Shown here in pieces: positions 60,175 to 61,010 of a DNA stretch of 61,010 bases; the first letter of the stretch is position 1, and every line of letters begins with the position of its first letter. The notes under the pieces are model-generated. The model had not been told where the DNA came from. It did no database searches and worked only from the letters and a program-made list of their open reading frames with translations. The stretch is from Bryobacterales bacterium (GTDB lineage Bacteria > Acidobacteriota > Terriglobia > Bryobacterales > Bryobacteraceae). Made by a program: the position numbers and the translations under genes. The DNA lies in the NCBI GenBank assembly GCA_019261985.1, contig JAFAQY010000066.1, positions 1-61,010 on the forward strand, given 5' to 3'.

Positions 60175-60539
60175 TACCGGACGCCCGCTCGTGCCTGCTC
60201 TCGATAAAACAACGCAAGCTCACCGACCATCTTCACGAGAAGTAACCGCGAATGCCGCACGCACGCTTTTGCCATACCGTGCGGCTTGTTTCTAACAAGC
60301 ATCGCGAGCGCCGACAGATGGATTGCGATAACATCTTGCGGAAGCGAATCCGCATCGCCTAACCTCCTCGCCAATGATCGAACTTTAGCAAGCGTGTGGC
60401 GATCCGTACCAGCGACCGATTCTTCGACTGCAAGCTGAACCACAGCGCAGTATTCTCCAACCGCGGCTGTAAATAACTGAGGACGCTCGCGGGCCAGTTC
60501 GCAATTGCCGAAGGTTGAAATGGCGTCAGGGTGGGACAT
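60174..60539 (-). CDS. KaiA C-domain / RsbU N-domain-like helical protein
   Basis: About 121 residues from ATG 60539; a frame to TTG 60677 would give 167. Residues 25-115 are helical: LFTAAVGEYCAVVQLAVEES, HTLAKVRSLARRLGDADSLP, QDVIAIHLSALAMLVRNK and ACVRHSRLLLVKMVGELALF YREQ. The pattern P-x-x-V/I-I-x-I-H-x-x-x-L in helix 3 and the final L-x-Y/A-x-Y-R/Q-E match what I remember of RsbU_N (IPPEEIISIHRKVLKEL) and KaiA (VPVTKVVEIHMELMDEF), two homologous domains. RsbU_N recruits the RsbT kinase; KaiA activates KaiC. Overlap with kaiB suggests it is the clock's third component. The fold call is moderate, the KaiA-like role is inference. Confidence 0.65.
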   Translation of the reverse strand: MSHPDAISTFGNCELARERPQLFTAAVGEYCAVVQLAVEESVAGTDRHTLAKVRSLARRLGDADSLPQDVIAIHLSALAMLVRNKPHGMAKACVRHSRLLLVKMVGELALFYREQARAGVR

Positions 60540-60691
60540 CTTTTCTGTTATGCCGTCATCTGCATAGGGCTTCGATTCTTCTCGCTGAAATGCGATCACG
60601 TAAGAAAGCCATTCTACCCGTTTGGGATCCGCCTCCTTGAGCGCCGGCTGCGTGCATAAGTTCCTGTTGGACCACAATGCGTCGACTAGCG

Positions 60692-60797
60692 AAGTTCGTC
60701 ACAACCGCTCCCTTGCGGTCGGGGCTCGGAATAGGCGCTTGCATTTACCGCCACTTACAGAGCCGCGACCGTCGGGACGCGGTCGAGTGACGAACTT
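60692..60797. repeat. MITE-like inverted repeat upstream of the Kai genes
   Basis: AAGTTCGTCAC at 60692-60702 is the exact inverse of GTGACGAACTT at 60787-60797. Inner arms CCGCTCCCTTGCGGTC and GAGCCGCGACCGTCGG are imperfect inverses. A different family from A and B. It separates the kinase fragment from the Kai genes and may carry or break a promoter. Confidence 0.6.
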
Positions 60798-60812
60798 GGG
60801 CGAGCCGCCGCG

Positions 60813-61010
60813 CTATTGAGCCATTGATCCTGTCAAGGGCACTTTATCCAGAGTGCCGGAATACTGTTCTCCTCGGATTGGTTCACCGCTTGGCAGCGTG
60901 AAGTAGAAGGTTGATCCGGCTCCGGGCGTAGACTCGATCCAGATTCGCCCGCCGTACCTTTGGACAATCCGGCGGCAGATGGCCAGACCCATACCATTGC
61001 CTGGGATTTT
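60813..61010 (-). CDS. Sensor histidine kinase, C-terminal end (cut by window edge)
   Basis: The partial frame runs off the right end and ends in TAG at 60813-60815. It holds the end of an HATPase domain: [20 protein letters not shown] (G2 box), [20 protein letters not shown], then a tail [20 protein letters not shown]. Histidine kinases often accompany kaiBC in bacteria and archaea as presumed output or input partners. The bulk of the gene is outside the window, so its sensor type is unknown. Confidence 0.85.
   Translation of the reverse strand, partial: KIPGNGMGLAICRRIVQRYGGRIWIESTPGAGSTFYFTLPSGEPIRGEQYSGTLDKVPLTGSMAQ

Noticed and set aside
60556-60744. 62-codon minus-strand frame upstream of the KaiA-like gene
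   Set aside because: Overlaps the inverted repeat at 60692-60797 and lacks any domain; it could hide a frameshifted N-terminus, but nothing supports this.
1-61010. CRISPR array
   Set aside because: The short repeats seen are dispersed palindromes, not regularly spaced units with unique spacers, and no cas gene is present.
1-61010. tRNA or rRNA genes
   Set aside because: I found no T-loop GTTCGANNC pattern in a cloverleaf context and no rRNA-like sequence; a tRNA scan would settle it.

Overview
The window looks like chromosomal DNA from an Acidobacteriota member, most likely a Bryobacterales/Solibacter-like soil bacterium. I infer this from gene content: large TonB-dependent receptors (one with an N-terminal carboxypeptidase-regulatory-like domain), DUF6152/DUF6644/DUF4159 families, an AT-hook mini-protein, MauG-type cytochromes, GC-rich coding sequence, and dispersed palindromic intergenic repeats with a GTGGGGCAG end. 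No rRNA, tRNA or CRISPR array was recognised.

Layout. 1-1.7 kb: an IS with a DDE transposase and structured flanks. 1.7-8.2 kb (+): sodium:solute symporter, a glycosidase-like fragment, a frameshifted secreted-protein gene, a lipoprotein, and a tandem alpha/beta-hydrolase that has lost both nucleophiles. 8.2-11.7 kb (-): TonB receptor, Cys-rich protein, FAH-family enzyme with a coupled 37-residue membrane peptide. 12.5-21.3 kb (-): a same-strand run HupE, membrane anchor, histidine kinase, response regulator, ModA, 93-aa protein, TonB receptor, molybdopterin-binding-like protein, di-haem peroxidase, Mop. It looks like a molybdenum or metal uptake and response locus. 21.4-24.9 kb (-): cupredoxin, HD-GYP sensor, outer-membrane barrel. 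25-30.4 kb: YjbQ, copper/heavy-metal-domain protein, DUF4159, two TlpA thioredoxins, a DsbD-alpha-like protein and a parvulin. 30.7-39.7 kb (mostly +): second symporter, AT-hook protein, selD, pyrF, thrC and the zwf-opcA-pgl oxidative pentose phosphate operon. 39.7-44.7 kb (-): a seven-gene operon of membrane and secreted proteins. 44.9-55.8 kb (-): carbamoyltransferase, BrkB-like protein, Wzm-type permease, glycosyltransferases and TPR lipoproteins, probably for surface polysaccharide. 56-57.9 kb: carbonic anhydrase, a membrane protein and an ndk remnant. 58.3-61 kb (-): a clock-like operon of a histidine kinase (cut by the window edge), a KaiA/RsbU-N-like protein, KaiB and KaiC.

Most notable are: (1) a compact operon in which a small protein resembling the KaiA C-terminal/RsbU N-terminal helical domain overlaps kaiB and is followed at once by kaiC, in an apparently non-cyanobacterial genome; (2) a selenide water dikinase whose true N-terminus lies upstream of an in-frame UGA at the catalytic Cys position, followed by a SECIS-like hairpin, so SelD is probably itself a selenoprotein; (3) the molybdenum-like locus with a TonB receptor, where modA and the receptor share a 29-bp box placed identically relative to an ATG; (4) a MITE-like repeat family that has entered the signal-peptide coding region of two neighbouring genes.

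All calls come from reading the sequence and remembered family motifs; no database search was run.
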